Shown here: positions 1-18,900 of the stretch, piece by piece
Layout of the letters: every line of letters begins with the position of its first letter
How positions within the stretch are numbered: position 1 is the stretch's first letter
Source of the DNA: Corticium candelabrum
Taxonomy: Eukaryota; Porifera; Homoscleromorpha; Homosclerophorida; Plakinidae
DNA: 64,000 nt
Assembly (NCBI RefSeq): GCF_963422355.1
Contig: NC_085096.1
Location: 306,001-370,000 of the forward strand
Direction: 5' to 3'
The notes under the pieces: model-generated
The model's input: the letters and a program-made list of their open reading frames with translations, nothing else
Database searches by the model: none
What the model was told of the DNA's origin: nothing
Program-made: the position numbers and the translations under genes

Positions 1-17
1 TTTGATTTTGATTTTAG

Positions 18-4218
<4,201 letters not shown>

Positions 4219-4476
4219 TGAAGGGGAGAGGTGGAAATAGTGTATTGAAAGTGTGAAATAGAAATTTAATTAGAGCTGATTCTATGAGTTATGTGATGTG
4301 GTATACACGAAATGATCATGAGTTGATGGTTTTAGGAACTAACTTTGTTGCTGTTGGTTTGTATGGACTGCAGCGTGTTGTAAAAGTATTGGTTGCGTGC
4401 TCCATTTTTCTTGCTAATTCCTTTTTCAATAGCTAGGTAGTTGGAAGCTAAAGGATAATTATGTGACTAGTGTACA

Positions 4477-4526
<50 letters not shown>

Positions 4527-4664
4527 GTTGTTTGTCTGTGTGTCTGCTTGTCTGTGTATCTGTCTGTCTGTTTGTCTGTCTGTCTGTTGTCTGTCTGTGT
4601 ATCTGTCTGTGTGTATGTCTGTCTGCATGTCTGTCTGTCTTTTGTCTGTCTGTCTGTCTGTAAC
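4477..4664. repeat. (CTGT)n array downstream of TMEM161
   Basis: Tetranucleotide CTGT/TTGT/CTGC repeats about 260 bp after the TMEM161 stop, outside any recognised gene. Confidence 0.9.
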
Positions 4665-4789
4665 TTTGTGTGGAACATTTGAATATTTGGAATTCTTGTG
4701 GATCCATATATGTGACTTTCTTTTTCTGTAAGATTCTTATTGTTTACCAATAAGTCATGTGATTGTTGTTGCAAGAACCCTCATATACT

Positions 4790-5390
<601 letters not shown>

Positions 5391-5540
5391 GTGTGTCTGA
5401 CAAACAGGTTTGGAGACCTTTTTTAAATAATTAAAAATAATACATAATTAATTAAATAACCCTAAACTTGCTCCAAGTTTCCTTATCTCAAATTATACAT
5501 GAAATCTCCCTTCCTCTATCAATAATTTTCTTCACAACTT

Positions 5541-5935
5541 GTGATGATGATGATGATGACGACGACGACGACGACGACGACGATGAGTTATTTATTTACC
5601 CAGGGAAATAATACTGTTCAGTCACTAGTCTTCCACAGTACCCTGCAGCATCGAACAGACACAACGCCTAATACACATAACAAACAGCAGCAACAGCAAA
5701 CGTCTAAGATTACAGTACAATTAACACGATTACACTAAACACATTACAATTGGCTTATACAAACGTTTAAACGAGTCAAGAGACTGGCTCTTATCACACA
5801 CTCTGGCAAACTGTTCCATAGCTTACATCCACTAAAGCTTAGTGCTCTTTTTGATGAAGTTGCTTCTTGATGAAGAACAGAGAAATTTTGAGTATTCCTT
5901 GTTGACCATTTGTGAGCAACAACAAACACAATCTT
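5541..5935 (-). mobile_element. 3' end fragment of a CR1/L2-like LINE with trinucleotide tail
   Basis: On the minus strand a short frame (5744-5929) ends in KRALSFSGCKLWNSLPECV, the GPKLWNSLP-type tail seen at the C-terminus of CR1/L2-group reverse transcriptases. It is followed by a short 3' region and then by (GTC)n(ATC)n at 5585-5541, a typical short-repeat tail. No catalytic part is present. The clade is inferred from these two signs only. Confidence 0.65.
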
Positions 5936-8069
5936 TCAGTCAGTGTGTGTTTAATAAATTAATAAATAGGAGCCGGTCGTTATTAAGTGTGGGGGCTGGC
6001 AAAATTTGCTGTAAGTTTGAAATTTAGTGATTTGCAGGGTTACTAAGCATTTGAGTCATCTTCTGTTGGGGGTCATGAATTTTTCAGGGTTTTTGTCTGT
6101 ATATACTATAGAATTGTATGTAAAAACAGTATATATCTTTATTTCTAAGCTACAGCGAGCATTCACACTTGCATTGTTGAAAGCTGCAATTCTTGCTTTG
6201 CTTGTTTTGTCAGCGGGTTGAATGGAAATGACCAACTTTAGTAATCATACCTATAGGCCGCACTACAGTACCCTGAAACAGACTACTTTGTATTGTATAC
6301 ATACATATATGTGATTATATATACTGCATGTATATGCACATATATGAGGGTCATCTCACAGACAGTGGGGGCAAAAAGTTTATAGCAGGCATACTTTGCA
6401 GGGGTCACATATCAAACTATGTGGACCTCGGCAAATGTTGCCAGCCCCCCTCCCGGACACTTTATAAGACCGGCCCTTATAATGGCTATGACTACTTGCC
6501 TCCACTTCTGTTTAGTCAGATAAAGTCTGAACTTGTAATTTCTGATATAACTACAAGCTGATCTTTATGAATTTGAATCAGTCAACATCTATAAGTTTCT
6601 AGGATATTAGTTTGTAGAGGAAAGAAAACTCTTGGAAACTTGTTTCATAAAATGACACAAGAAGAAAGTTCTATGGCAACAATGTTTGACAACCGTTTAT
6701 ACCCTTTATTGGGTATGTGGTGATATGGTGAACATATACTCATGACAGGACACAGCCTACTGTTGTATTTAGTCTTTGTTTACATAACAGTATGCAATGT
6801 TTCTGCTGGAAATGTTTGATTATTAGCCACTTGGCTAAAGGTGTTTGTTTGTTTGTAGCCAAGCGCTCTATTTCAGAGCCAAGAAAAAATTGCCCAAACA
6901 TCAAACAGATAACAATCTCAACGACAACGACTATTGATTCAAGTTTAACATGGCAGGGCAACATTTACCAATGGTTGATCACAACAAATGCAGTACTAAT
7001 CGGACACATGTCATACTCAATGGAATATGACTTTGGAAAGACAAAGTCAAAGTCTACCAACCAGACTTAAGCGTTCAATGCCATCCTTCCTGGTTTTCTA
7101 CCAAAATTTAAAAGTTCTGTCAAAGTCAGTCTTGATGTTTTGGCCCTTCTGTACTCAGCATCATCACAAAGTTCAGCATAATTGATTCAACGATAAAGTC
7201 ATCATTATCATCATCATCATCATCATCATCATCACCATGACTGCCATCTTCAGTTGTGCTTATTTCTAGTTTGACACTTATGGGAGCTGTAGGCAAAGAG
7301 CATGTGCAGGACATAGACAGAGGAAGTGCGATAGATCAGCCTTTTAGTCCCTGGAGCTCCATTGCGTTGCACTATAAAAATATATATAATTGCAATTGTT
7401 AGTGCACTCTAGTGACTATGCTTGCAAGATCTGATCCAGAGAAAGGTGTACACGGTACACTGTAACAGCTAGCCAAATTGGCAAGGAGGCATTACTATTT
7501 TCTCGCCAGCGACATTTAGTTGTAGCATTTGGCTGTTTGGTGATCGTCCAGTGGAAAAACTGCAGAATGTAACCCAACAGCCGATGTTGTATTGGTGTAT
7601 TGGTATGTACATCCTGTGTGGTCATCCGAGACCTCCATGTAAACCCAACACGGACAGATGGCCTGCTACTTCATATGTCAGTAGATGGACAGTATTCTAA
7701 ACTGCATTCTGTTGTATTAGACATACTGATTGGCAATACAACATGTGCCACTCAAACATTAACTGCAATATTTCTACTTGCATTTACCATACGTTCATCA
7801 CCACATATGTACACTGTACTACAGTTTATAATATTGACACGTACGACAGTCGTTTTTATCTTAATTCATTAGAGCTATAGAATCTTGCTGTTCAAGACTT
7901 GAATTCTTGGTATCAAGACTTGAATGAAGCCCGTCATATGTCAAGCTATGAACAACAGATCCTATGTTGTCTCGTCACTGAGTGGATGCAGATGCTCTTG
8001 TCTAGTCTGAGTAACAATCAGTTTGTTGTTACAAAGTTCACACACATTTCAATATCATGGCACTATACC
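5936..8069. other. Intergenic stretch without a recognised gene
   Basis: AT-rich sequence between TMEM161 and the minus-strand Roco gene. It holds a small (ATC)n array at about 7199-7237 and no frame with recognisable coding features or splice-linked exons. It probably contains the 3' flank of the Roco gene near 8069. Confidence 0.6.
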
Positions 8070-8392
8070 TCAGCAGTCTGTCTTGCCACTTGTTCTTGTA
8101 CCTTTCAACATCTCCTTCACAACTTCTACTCCAAACACATCCTCTGCCTGAGATCTTAGTCCTCGTTGAATTAATGCACCAATAAGTAAGTGTCGCTGGG
8201 CTTTAGCACCAAGTTGGTCACACCAAATTTCCAACATAGCTTTAGCTTGGAGTGCAGAAGTAGGATAATCTTGTTTTATGGCAGCAATTTTTCCTGTGAC
8301 TTTAAACAGGTTGGGTGCAAGAACTGAAGCAAACTGTTGCCAAGATCCTTCTATCATGTCAGCAAGATGATTTAACTCCTCAGGTGTCACAT
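8070..8392 (-). CDS. Exon 7 of the Roco gene: C-terminal death domain B and stop
   Basis: 107 codons including the stop. The pattern LNHLADMIEGSWQQFASVL, then IAAIKQDYP, then AKAMLEIWCDQLG, then LIGALIQRGLR is a classical death-domain series of helices. Enters in phase 1, matching exon 6. Different in sequence from A and A', so not a third copy of them. Confidence 0.8.
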
Positions 8393-11300
8393 CTACAAAC
8401 AAATTCATAGTACAATATTAATTACAATTGCATTAAATATTGATATAAATTACTGGCACACATCAAATTAACATGACTTTGAGGCATTCAAGAAACATTT
8501 CTGTTGTAGATTTCAGTCTATTGAGATTTACACATATGTTTGCCTTCACTGTATGCAGATAAAACTCTCATTAGAGGTGTTGTATAATACGGGATACATG
8601 CTTGTAGTTAAATTAATAAATTAGTCAGTTAACATTGAACATTAACACCCTACATCAGTTGCTCATTTTATAACACCTGCTCACAACCAACCCATCACAA
8701 ATGTATATGTTATATACCTTGCTGTGGTATAGCTACGTGTTTTTCTAGCACACGAGCAACATCATTTCTGTATATTGCATTGAGAGCCTTCATCAGCCGT
8801 CCTATTGTAGCTTCACTGGGAGGTTTCATCCTGCACCATTGCTTTAGCAGAAAACAAGTAGGGCCCTCACTTCTCTTCCTCACTACGTCTTCATTAAGAG
8901 GTCTGTTTAACAGTTCAGACCATAACCTCCTCCAGTTGTCTCCTAAATCATCATCTTCATCTAGAAGTTTGGACACTTCTAACAAGCAACTTGCAGTTGG
9001 TTCATCAATGAGAGACTCCACTGGTGTATCATAGCTTACTACAATGTGACAAAACACCGAGTCGGTTGCTGAGGCTCTTGTTGGCATCTATAGCTGAGTG
9101 GGAGTGCCAGAGGAAGTGCTAAGTGACCTAGGCACCCAATTTATTTCTGATTGCATGAAAGAAGTCTCTCGATTGTTGAGTATACGCCAACTCACCACCA
9201 CACCATACCACCCAATGTGCAATGGTCTGGTGGAGAAGTTTAATGGCACACTGAAGACAATGGTAAGACGCTTGTGTGTACGGAGAAGCCTAGGCAGTGG
9301 AATCGGTACATAGACGCACTCTTATTTGCGTATTGAGAAGCACCTCACGAGTCTACAGGGTTTTCGCCCTTTGAACTGATTTATGGACGAACAGTGCGGG
9401 GTCCTATGCGTATTCTTCACCACCTATGGACACGAGAAGGAGATGATGTGGACATGCGGACGAGCTACCAGTACGTTACCGAGCTAAGAGAAAGACTCCA
9501 GGACACGTTACGGATAGCTCGCGAGGAGCTACAGAAGGCCCAGCAAGACCAGAAAAGGTATTACGATCTGAAAGCTAGACATCGCAAACTGTCGGTGGGT
9601 GACAAAGCCCTTGTTCTTCTACCTATGGACATGAACTAACTATTAATGAAATGGAAGGGACCCTCTGTAGTGAAGAAGAGAGTTGGATTAAATGACTATA
9701 GAATTGACGTCCGGGGCAAAACCAAGGTGTATCACATCAATCTTCTGAAGAGATTCCACGAACGGAAGAAGGAAGCATTTTGTTCCATGGACGAACACAA
9801 GGGAAGACCGGTGTTAAATACCGTTTGTTCTGCCGTCATTGAAGCAACGGAAAGGGTGACAGGAGAAGCAGTGATCAATGATGAGTTGCTTGACTTGTGC
9901 ACTTGCTTGGCTACTGAGACCTTTGAGGACGTAAAATATGGGAGTGAGCTAAGTTCCGATCAGGTGTCGGAGGCAGTGGCACTGGTAAAGGAGTTTGAGT
10001 CGTGTTTACAGGTCTTCCTGGAACGAATTTGACGAAACATGGCATGTGGTTGACGGCTGATATACCAGTGCGCTGTAAACCATACGTCGTCCCGTATAGC
10101 GTACGCAAGTCTTTGCAAGAGGATATCCAAAGGATGATAGACATCTATGACATCTATGCCCGCACTAACACAAAAGTTTGGGAAGAGTAAATAGTTCTCT
10201 AAACTCGACCTGAGCAAGGGGTATTGGCAAATTCCAGTAGCCAGAGAAGACGTCTACAAAACGGCTTTCGTTACTCCAGACAGATGCTATGAGTGTTTGA
10301 GAATGCCATTCGGAATGATGAATCTTGGTGCTACTCTGGTGCGAGCCATGAGGAAGCTCTTCCAGGGGCTGGCCACAGTTGACTCATACATGGACGATAC
10401 AATTGTTCATGCGCCTACGTGGCAGGAACATATGGTCGGTCGCTCTTCGAGAAACGTTGGACTGGATTGCGAAGGCAGGGTTGACAGTCCGACCATCAGT
10501 GTCTAATTGGGGCCGAGTCTCTGGATTTTATCGGTCATCACATCGGGAAGGGGATCATCAAACCCGATAAAGAAAACATACGCAACGTACATGATACACC
10601 GCAACCGACGACGACGAAGAAAGAGCTCCGATCCTTCAGAGGATTGGCAGGCTTCTACTGTGACTTCGTTCCTAATTTTAGTGCTATAGCCATGCCTTTG
10701 ACAGACCCTACAAAGAAGGGTCAGCCAAACCGAATTGAGTGGAAAGAGGCACAAGAGGCAGCATACAGAACATTGAAAAACGCAGTCACCAGCAAGCCAG
10801 TGCTACATCTACCAGACCACGATAAATCCTATACGCTACAAGTTGATGCGGTCCGAAGTTGGTATTGGGGCTGTTCTGCTCCAAGAGCACAATAACAGCT
10901 TGTTCCTGGTTGGGTATGGGAGCAAAAAGCTGATGTCCGCTGAAAGAAGGTACTCCACAATCGAAAGAGAATGCCTTGCCGTGATATGGGCGATCAGGAA
11001 GTTTCACCCTTACTTGTACGGACGTGAGTTTTGGGTTCAAACGGACCACCAACCGCTCCAATACCTAAACAGGGCAAAGTACATAAACGACCGTATCATG
11101 CGCTGGGCCCCGTATTTGCAAGGATTCAACATGAAGATCGAAACTATTAAGGAACGAGAAAACGATGCAGCTGAATTTTTGAGCCGTTCGATTGACAACG
11201 TTGATAATGGAGATGGAGCAGAAACTTGTGAAGTTTCGACTCGAGAGGGTGTGGTGTAACACGTGTCTAACGAGAAGCCACAGTTTGACTTTTGGGTTAC

Positions 11301-11397
11301 CATATAAGGGAATTTGGGTGGGGTTAATTGAATGAATGGGGTAGGACACATACTGGGGTATGTTTGCAGGCAAGGTCACCTGACACACACATGCATG

Positions 11398-11478
<81 letters not shown>

Positions 11479-14400
11479 TGGAGTGAGTGGTCGACACAAC
11501 CAAACTCATTTATAACTTTCCTTGTGTCTCCAAAGACCAATGTGTGCCGTGCAGGAGCGTCCACAAACATCACATGTGAAGTTCCCACTCTTAGAGATCG
11601 TCTTTCGTTCCTGCCTTTTTTGTTGGAGTGTTTTCAAACGTTGGTCTTCAAAATGATCTAGAGATTTTTTGCAATAAGATCTCCACAGAGACCTGTCTGA
11701 CGCATAGCTTTCCCAGTTGGATATATCAAAATTACAAGATTTCAAATTGGATTTCAATGTGTCTTTAAAGCGCAATTTCTGACCACCTGCTGTTCTAGAA
11801 CCTTCCTTCAGTTGAACAAGATGGCCACACCATCGAAGTTGAGCTTGTAGTAGTAGAACCTCAATTCCAGGCATGTTGCATTTCTTCAGAACCTCGGTAT
11901 TGGGTATCATGTCTTGCCATTTTATATTTCCAATTCTGCGAAGACATCGTATGTGAAATTGGTCCAGCTGTTTAATGTGTCTTCTATATAATGTCCAAGT
12001 CTCACAACCATAAAGTAAAGTGGTGATCACAACTGCTTTGTAAACTTTGACCTTAATGGCTGTGGCTATGCCATGTTCATTCCAAAGGCGTCTAGTCAGG
12101 TTGCCAAAGGCAGCACCAGCTCTACTCAGACGCATTGAAATATCATCATCGACAACAATGTTTTGAGACAGAGTACTTCCTAAATAAGAAAACTTGACAA
12201 CCAATGTCAAAGGAGTGTCATACACTTTTACAACAGGAGGTGTGTCAGAAGACCCAGGTTTTGGTTGGTACAAGACTTCAGACTTCTTCAGACTTACAGT
12301 GAGCCCAAAGCGTCGTGTAGTGTTTGAAAAACAATACATGATGAATTGAATATCCTCTATCATGGTGTGCGCGACAAGGGCACAATCATCTGCAAAGAGC
12401 AGGTCACATATGAGAATGTCACTGACTTTAGTTTTTGCATTGAAGCGACGAAGAATAAAAATTTTCCCATCAGAGCGCGTTTGAAGGTAAACACCTCTAT
12501 TGCAATTCCTGAAGGCAACATGTAACATGACAGAGAAAAAGATGTTATATAACAAAGGTGTAAGAACGCATCCTTGTTTAATGCCATTAGTGACTGCAAA
12601 GGACTTGGAAGAAGCTCTACTGTCAATGATGCTAGCTGACATATTGTCGCGAAATGATCTTATGATATTGACTAGATTGTACGGACAGCCTATTTTACCG
12701 AGTAGTCTCCATAAGAGATTTCTGTTGACAGAATCAAATGCTTTTGTCAGATCTACAAAAACTATGTAGAGGTCTCTATGATGTTCACAACATTTTTCTT
12801 GAAGTTGTCTAGCAGTAAAGATCATGTTGCTAGTTCCCCGACCTGAACGAAAACCACACTGAGTCTCTGGCAATATATTGTCAAAGACATGTTTGGTTAA
12901 TCTATTCAAAATAATTCGAGCCATGATTTTCCCGACAGTAGATAGAAGTGAAATGCCACAATGATTGTAACAAAATTGAGTGGTCTCCCTTACGTTTGTA
13001 TAAATGGATTATGGTAGCATCTTTGAAGTCTTTGGGAACCGCTTCATGTTGCCAAATAAGACTGTAGAGTTGTGTTAGTTTTTCTACCAAAATCCTACCA
13101 CCATGTTTAAATATTTCAACTGGAAGGCCATCCAATCCACATGCATTACCAGATGACATGCTGAATTACATCAGAAACCTCATCTACATGGGGAGACGTC
13201 ACTAAATGATCTTCACATGCCAGCTGTGGAATGTCATCTAAAACCATATCATCAATGACAGAAGGACGATTTCGTACTAGATTGAAGTGATCAGCCAATG
13301 CTTTATCCACCAGTTTTCTTTCAGTGAACGTAATTTAACTTGCACACTCTGACGCAAGCTGGCATAAGCTAATTTCTTAGCAGTCAAAGATTTATCCCTG
13401 ATCCACCCAAGGTGTGCTTCCCTCATGCTGTCAAGGAGAAGCTGAATTGTAGGTTCATTCATGTCAAACCAATCCTGATGTTTGCATTTGGTATGACCTG
13501 AAACGTCAGATGCACATTGAAAGGTCTTTATTTTCAAATAGGTCCAAAAGCAGTCAATGTCAGATGATTCTGTCATACCAGCCAACAAATACTCTATTTG
13601 ATCTTGAAACTGACATCTAATGTCATTGACGAACAGTCTTTTAACACACAACTTTCTAGTAGGCATCAAGCGTTGCCGATGTTGCTTGGGCTTGATGACA
13701 AGAGATGTGATGCACCTTACAAGCCGATGATCTGACCAACTACTAGAACCCCTCATCACTCGAGTTTGTCTAACATCACCCAGATCACGTCGCACAATAA
13801 CGTAGTCCAGAAGATGCCAATGATGTGAACGTGGATGCATCCATGTTGTCTTGTATTTGTTGGATTGTTGAAAGATGGTGTTTGTTATAACTAGATTGTA
13901 CTGAGTACAAGTACTGAGAAGCAGTGTCCCATTGAAATGTTCCCTTCCTACACCATGAGGACCAATTACTTTACACCATGATGTATAGTCCCGACCAACG
14001 CGAGCATTAATTAAAATCTCCAAGAAAGAAAAGTTTATCTCTTCTTGGCACTGAGTCAATAACATTTGTCAATTTTTCGTAAAACTCTTCCTTAAAGGCA
14101 TCTGCAGCTGGTAGAGTCGGTGCATATGCACAGAGTGGCATATCGCCCATGAGGAAGATTTAGACGTAGTAACATTAGACAGGAATTGATAGCCTTAGGT
14201 AGGAACTCAAGTTTATGTACAATGCTGGATTTTATTGCAAAACCAACACCTGCTTGTTGAGGTTCACCAACGAGGACACCTGATGAAAAGAAAGTGTAGT
14301 CAGCACCAACTTCTTCAATACTTTGTTGACCACAAAGATGGGTCTCACTCAGTGCAGCAATATCAATATTACACCGTTTTAGTTCTCTAGCAATAACTGC

Positions 14401-15372
14401 AGATCGACGCTCAAGATTGACATTATTTTTGTTGTCTTGTAATGTTCTTAAATTCCATGCTGCAATCGTCAACTTCAATTGTTCACTTTTTCTTTACTTT
14501 CGACAGCAAAATTGAATGCCCGCTGACCGCGGTAAGCCAGCAAGGTTTGTACGGAGTAAACTTTCTTTAGGGATCCTTTTCTCTCCCCTTCTCCTACTGA
14601 AGAGAGCAGTGCTATCCCTGACTAGGGCTGCTCTGACACTCAGGCAGAACACGAACTGTGCTGTTACTCCAATTCAAAAACAGAATGGCCATCACACCTG
14701 AGCCACTAATGTGCAGGGTCATAGCTTAAGGCTTCCATTGCCATTCTACAACAGCCCCGTCACTACTTGCCAATTGCTGTTGGACTTGAAGAAAAAAATA
14801 GATAAAGACACAGACAAATCAAGTCACCATAAAAGAACCTGCACAATAGAATGGATTATAGTGAAATGAGCGTGTGCAGAACTGATTTTACTCTCTCTTC
14901 CAGTATGTGTTATATGTTGGCAGGTGTAACACTACAACATGCCAAACAACATGTATGGACACAGTAAGCTGTCCAGAAAACTAAAACCCCAAATTAGTAA
15001 ACTGCTCTTTAGAGCCAAAGTGACCACAGCTGCTTACAGATACTGTACTAAATTGCTATGAACGAAATCATACTTTGTAGCAACAGCCTATTCATGGCAG
15101 CTACACTCGCCATGCCCAGTGTTGTCATAGAGAATTTGTGACATTTTATAGAGATAACACTGCCACCTGTTATCTCATCACTCTCTGATAACACTGCCAC
15201 CAGATTGTCCACGACTGCTTATTTGTCAGGCAAGGCCTGCTTATTTCACAGCTAACCCTTATATCTAAGGGTTGTTCCACAATCCGCAACCTGTAGACAC
15301 GCTCGGTAGCAGATGGTGCTGCTCCTGGGAATAAACCCAATACTCCGACACAAACACGCATGCACGTGCACG

Positions 15373-15438
<66 letters not shown>

Positions 15439-15871
15439 TGGACAAATGTTAAGCCCTCCACGTCTTTCAACATTGACTTTGAGGTCAGTTGCGGAGATAG
15501 CTCCCCCTGCCTCTAGAGACAGGGTCCCCATGCGCTACGTGGAGTTTTGGGGCCAGCGCTACAATCCACCTGGAGCTTGGCCAGAGTCATCCAGGGGCAT
15601 TGACAATGGCGCAACTCTGGGACTGGACACTACGGCCCACACGTACCTGTCTGCTGCATGATGTTGCTGCCAAGCCAGTGGTCTTGTCCACCCCAGTCAA
15701 TGACCAGGTACTCATTTATACTCCTGAGTCGAGAGAAGCAAGTATGGGTGAGTGTCTTGCTCAAGGAAACTGCGACAGTGTCGCCTCCACCAAGATCGAA
15801 CCTTCAACCCTCATCACGGAATACAAGATCCCGGATATCATCACCAATGCTCTACCATCTGCTCCACTGCG

Positions 15872-15963
<92 letters not shown>

Positions 15964-18900
15964 ATTCAGTACACCAGTTTCCAATTCCATAACTGTCCGA
16001 AAAAGAGCCTCAGTTGATTATTTTCTTGCAAAATCTAACCTGCACTATGTCCAAATGACAACCCAGAAGTTGTCATTCAAGTAGAGGTGGTTAGTGTATA
16101 ATATTGCATTCATGCAAACCATGCCTGGCAAAATTCAGCACAACAAAGATATAGCACTGCAGACTGACAATACATGTTGTATCATGTCACGTGGTGTTTG
16201 AATTAGCTGCCACTCTCCTCGGGTAATAACAACGATATCCTCGACGTGCCCATACGATAACTAGTAATTGACAACACTCAAATCAATGCATGCACCCATG
16301 CTGTTCATGCACTAGTTTACACTCTAAAGTCTCAGAATTAATTATGGCTGAACATGATGTAATCGAATAAATAAACATGGCTGTTTCACTAGGATGTTCA
16401 TCTTATGGAAGCGCTTGTTCAGATAGTCGCTTATTCAGACATTTTTGTAATCACTAATTTCAACAAGCACATTTTTACTGTATAAATGTTGATCAAATGG
16501 GCACTTTTCCAGACATTTACAGTATTATCATACAGTCTGTGACACAGAACTAAATATGAAGTTGATAGTCAACTATATTAATCTTACCTGTGGCTGCAGG
16601 TGATCTCAGCATTGTAGTACATGTGTCTGAGCTCTATACACAGAAACAAGTCATGCACAGACGATACACAATTGTGATAACTAAATTATTACCACAACTT
16701 GTCAAAAATGTCTAGTTTATCTCACCTGGCAGTATTCTTCTAGCACACAAGCAACATCATTTCTGTATATTGCACTAAGAGCCTTTATCAGTCGTCCTAT
16801 TGTAGCTTCGTTAGGAATTACCATCCTGCACCATCGCTTTAGCACATAAAGAGTGGGGCTCACACACTTCTTGCTCACCACGTCTTCATTAAGAGGTCTG
16901 TTTAACAGCTCAGACCATAACCTCCTCCAGTCATCGCCTAGATCATCATCTTCATCTAGAAGTTTAGACACTGCCAACAAACAGGTTGCAGATGGTTCAT
17001 CAATGAGGGACTTGACTGGTGTCATATAGCTGACTAAAATACAAAAAATTAATAAATCATTAATTAATACAACAACATAGTACAACAAGTCAACAAAACA
17101 TACTAGATTTATGCTGTAATGGCTGAGAAGTGCCACATACTGTTGACATCATTTCAGTGTCCTAAAAGTAAACAGCAATTCAGATAGAGACAAATATACA
17201 ATACAAAAGTTACTCACTGAAAACTCAAGTTGTGGATACCAAAGAGAAAGTCTGTCAGGAGGTTGAATTTCATCTTTTGTCACACTGCTGTAGAGCTCAA
17301 AACGAGTATGTTGATATCCATCCAAAGAGATAAACTCAACTGTACAATTTTGTGATTCTGAAATCGATGCTTCATACATAAATCCCAGATGCAACTTCAG
17401 ACCTGCCATTCCTTGCTGTTTCGCCTTGTTGACAGCATCCACAATCCACTCACGAATAGCAGCACACACCTTGGCATTGAGTGCTGTATGTGACAACACA
17501 GTCATTTGAAAGTTGTATCTGTTAAGAGCAAACTCCAGTCGATGACCAGGATAGATGTGGAAGTAGCCCACATTGCGATAAATAACTGCCAAGCGACGAA
17601 AACGTTTACACAGAAGAGTCAGTATTCTGTAGAATAATGGCTGAGGAATGCGAATGGGAGCAGATGACAAGATGAGAGGCAATGACTTCAGCTCATCATT
17701 CATCTTATCTGATTCAAGACCAACTGCATGCTCCAGGAGGCAAGGAATGAAGCAAGCGTCTCTCTCAATCACATTCTGTTCTTCCTCACTATGCAATGGA
17801 CCTTTGCTTTCTACATCAAAACTAAGGAAATCTTGACAATTTGCTTCTTCCATATTTTTCTCTTCAATAACAGAATACTCACACAGCAAATCATAGTGCC
17901 TCATCAGTGACACAATGAGACGTTGAGTAGAACCGGCATCTGATAAAAGATGTCTCACAAGAGACATTGTCATGATGCCTTTCTCTTTGCTGCGTTTTAC
18001 ATCATTCCATAACATGGGAGGAACATCACCTTCCATGTATATCGTGATCACTTTCTGCAGCTGTGATACAAACCATTCCACATCTAACACGACTTCTTCA
18101 TCATCTCCACTCTTCAATGCCTTGGGATGATACATCAACACTGCACGACTACTCAAATACTGCAGCAACACCAACACCTCCTCTCGACTTTTGATTCCAG
18201 CAGCATTCATGGCAAGCTGCAGTAATTCATCAACAGTTGTCGTCTTCTTTAGTGGATAAGAGACTTTCACTTCTCGTACCTTCTGCTCATACTTGAGCCA
18301 TTTGATGGGCAATCTGTGATGTTGAGCCACCTTGTGAGCCACCTCCTCTGTCTTCTGACGAAGTAATTTCACCTGTGGATCTACGACTCCACTGTCTGGA
18401 TCTGTCACTGTGTTATCCACATAGAAACACATTACATCTTTAGATGCCCATATGATATGCTCTGCCAGCACTGTGCCCTCCAGTTTCTTCCTTATGAATG
18501 CATCCTGTTTCTCCATCATCCCTGGTTGCTCCTTTAGCTCATCAGCATGCGTTCCTACTAGAAACATGGCAGGTGATCTGATTCCTACTTTCTCAAATAT
18601 CATGATACGACGTGACTGATCACCTTCCATGATATGAACACCTGATACCCACTCTTCCAATCGATCAAAGTTTGTTTCGTTATCAAACAAAGGAATGTGG
18701 ATAATTGTTCCATCTTCAGAGCGAAACTGACATGGAGTCTTGTCGTCCATTGGTAGAGAAGCATTAAACACAATGTACATAAAACCAGCTTTTGACATGA
18801 CCAAATGATGTGTGACATAGAACACATTCTGACCAGCATAGTCCAACACGGTAAGCATGATTTCTTTCTTAGTCTTCTGACGAGACTTTGGGTCTCTTAA

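Larger units (their letters stand above)
9088..11260 (+). mobile_element. Decayed Ty3/Gypsy retroelement fragment with integrase before RT (Gmr1-like order)
   Basis: One strand carries, in order, the 3' half of an integrase core, a GPY/F-type integrase tail, a ~100-residue linker, an RT and an RNase H. Normal Ty3/Gypsy order is RT-RNase H-integrase; the Gmr1 group is known for the order seen here. Frameshifts, stops and an internal RT deletion mean it is dead. No LTR, gag or protease was found at either end. It lies in the 7.5 kb Roco intron, opposite to the gene. Confidence 0.8.
11396..14760 (-). mobile_element. RTE-like non-LTR retrotransposon, near full length, with (TG)n tail
   Basis: About 3.3 kb on the minus strand: a 5' region (14760-14480), apurinic-type endonuclease, linker, RT with a C-terminal zinc-finger motif, and then a (TG)n run (11477-11396) directly after the coding end. 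The length, single EN-RT order and microsatellite tail fit RTE-type LINEs; the clade is not certain. Frameshifts at about 14080, 13270 and 12930 make it inactive. Confidence 0.8.

Noticed and set aside
7126-7314. Asp-rich minus-strand frame
   Set aside because: Produced by an (ATC)n microsatellite.
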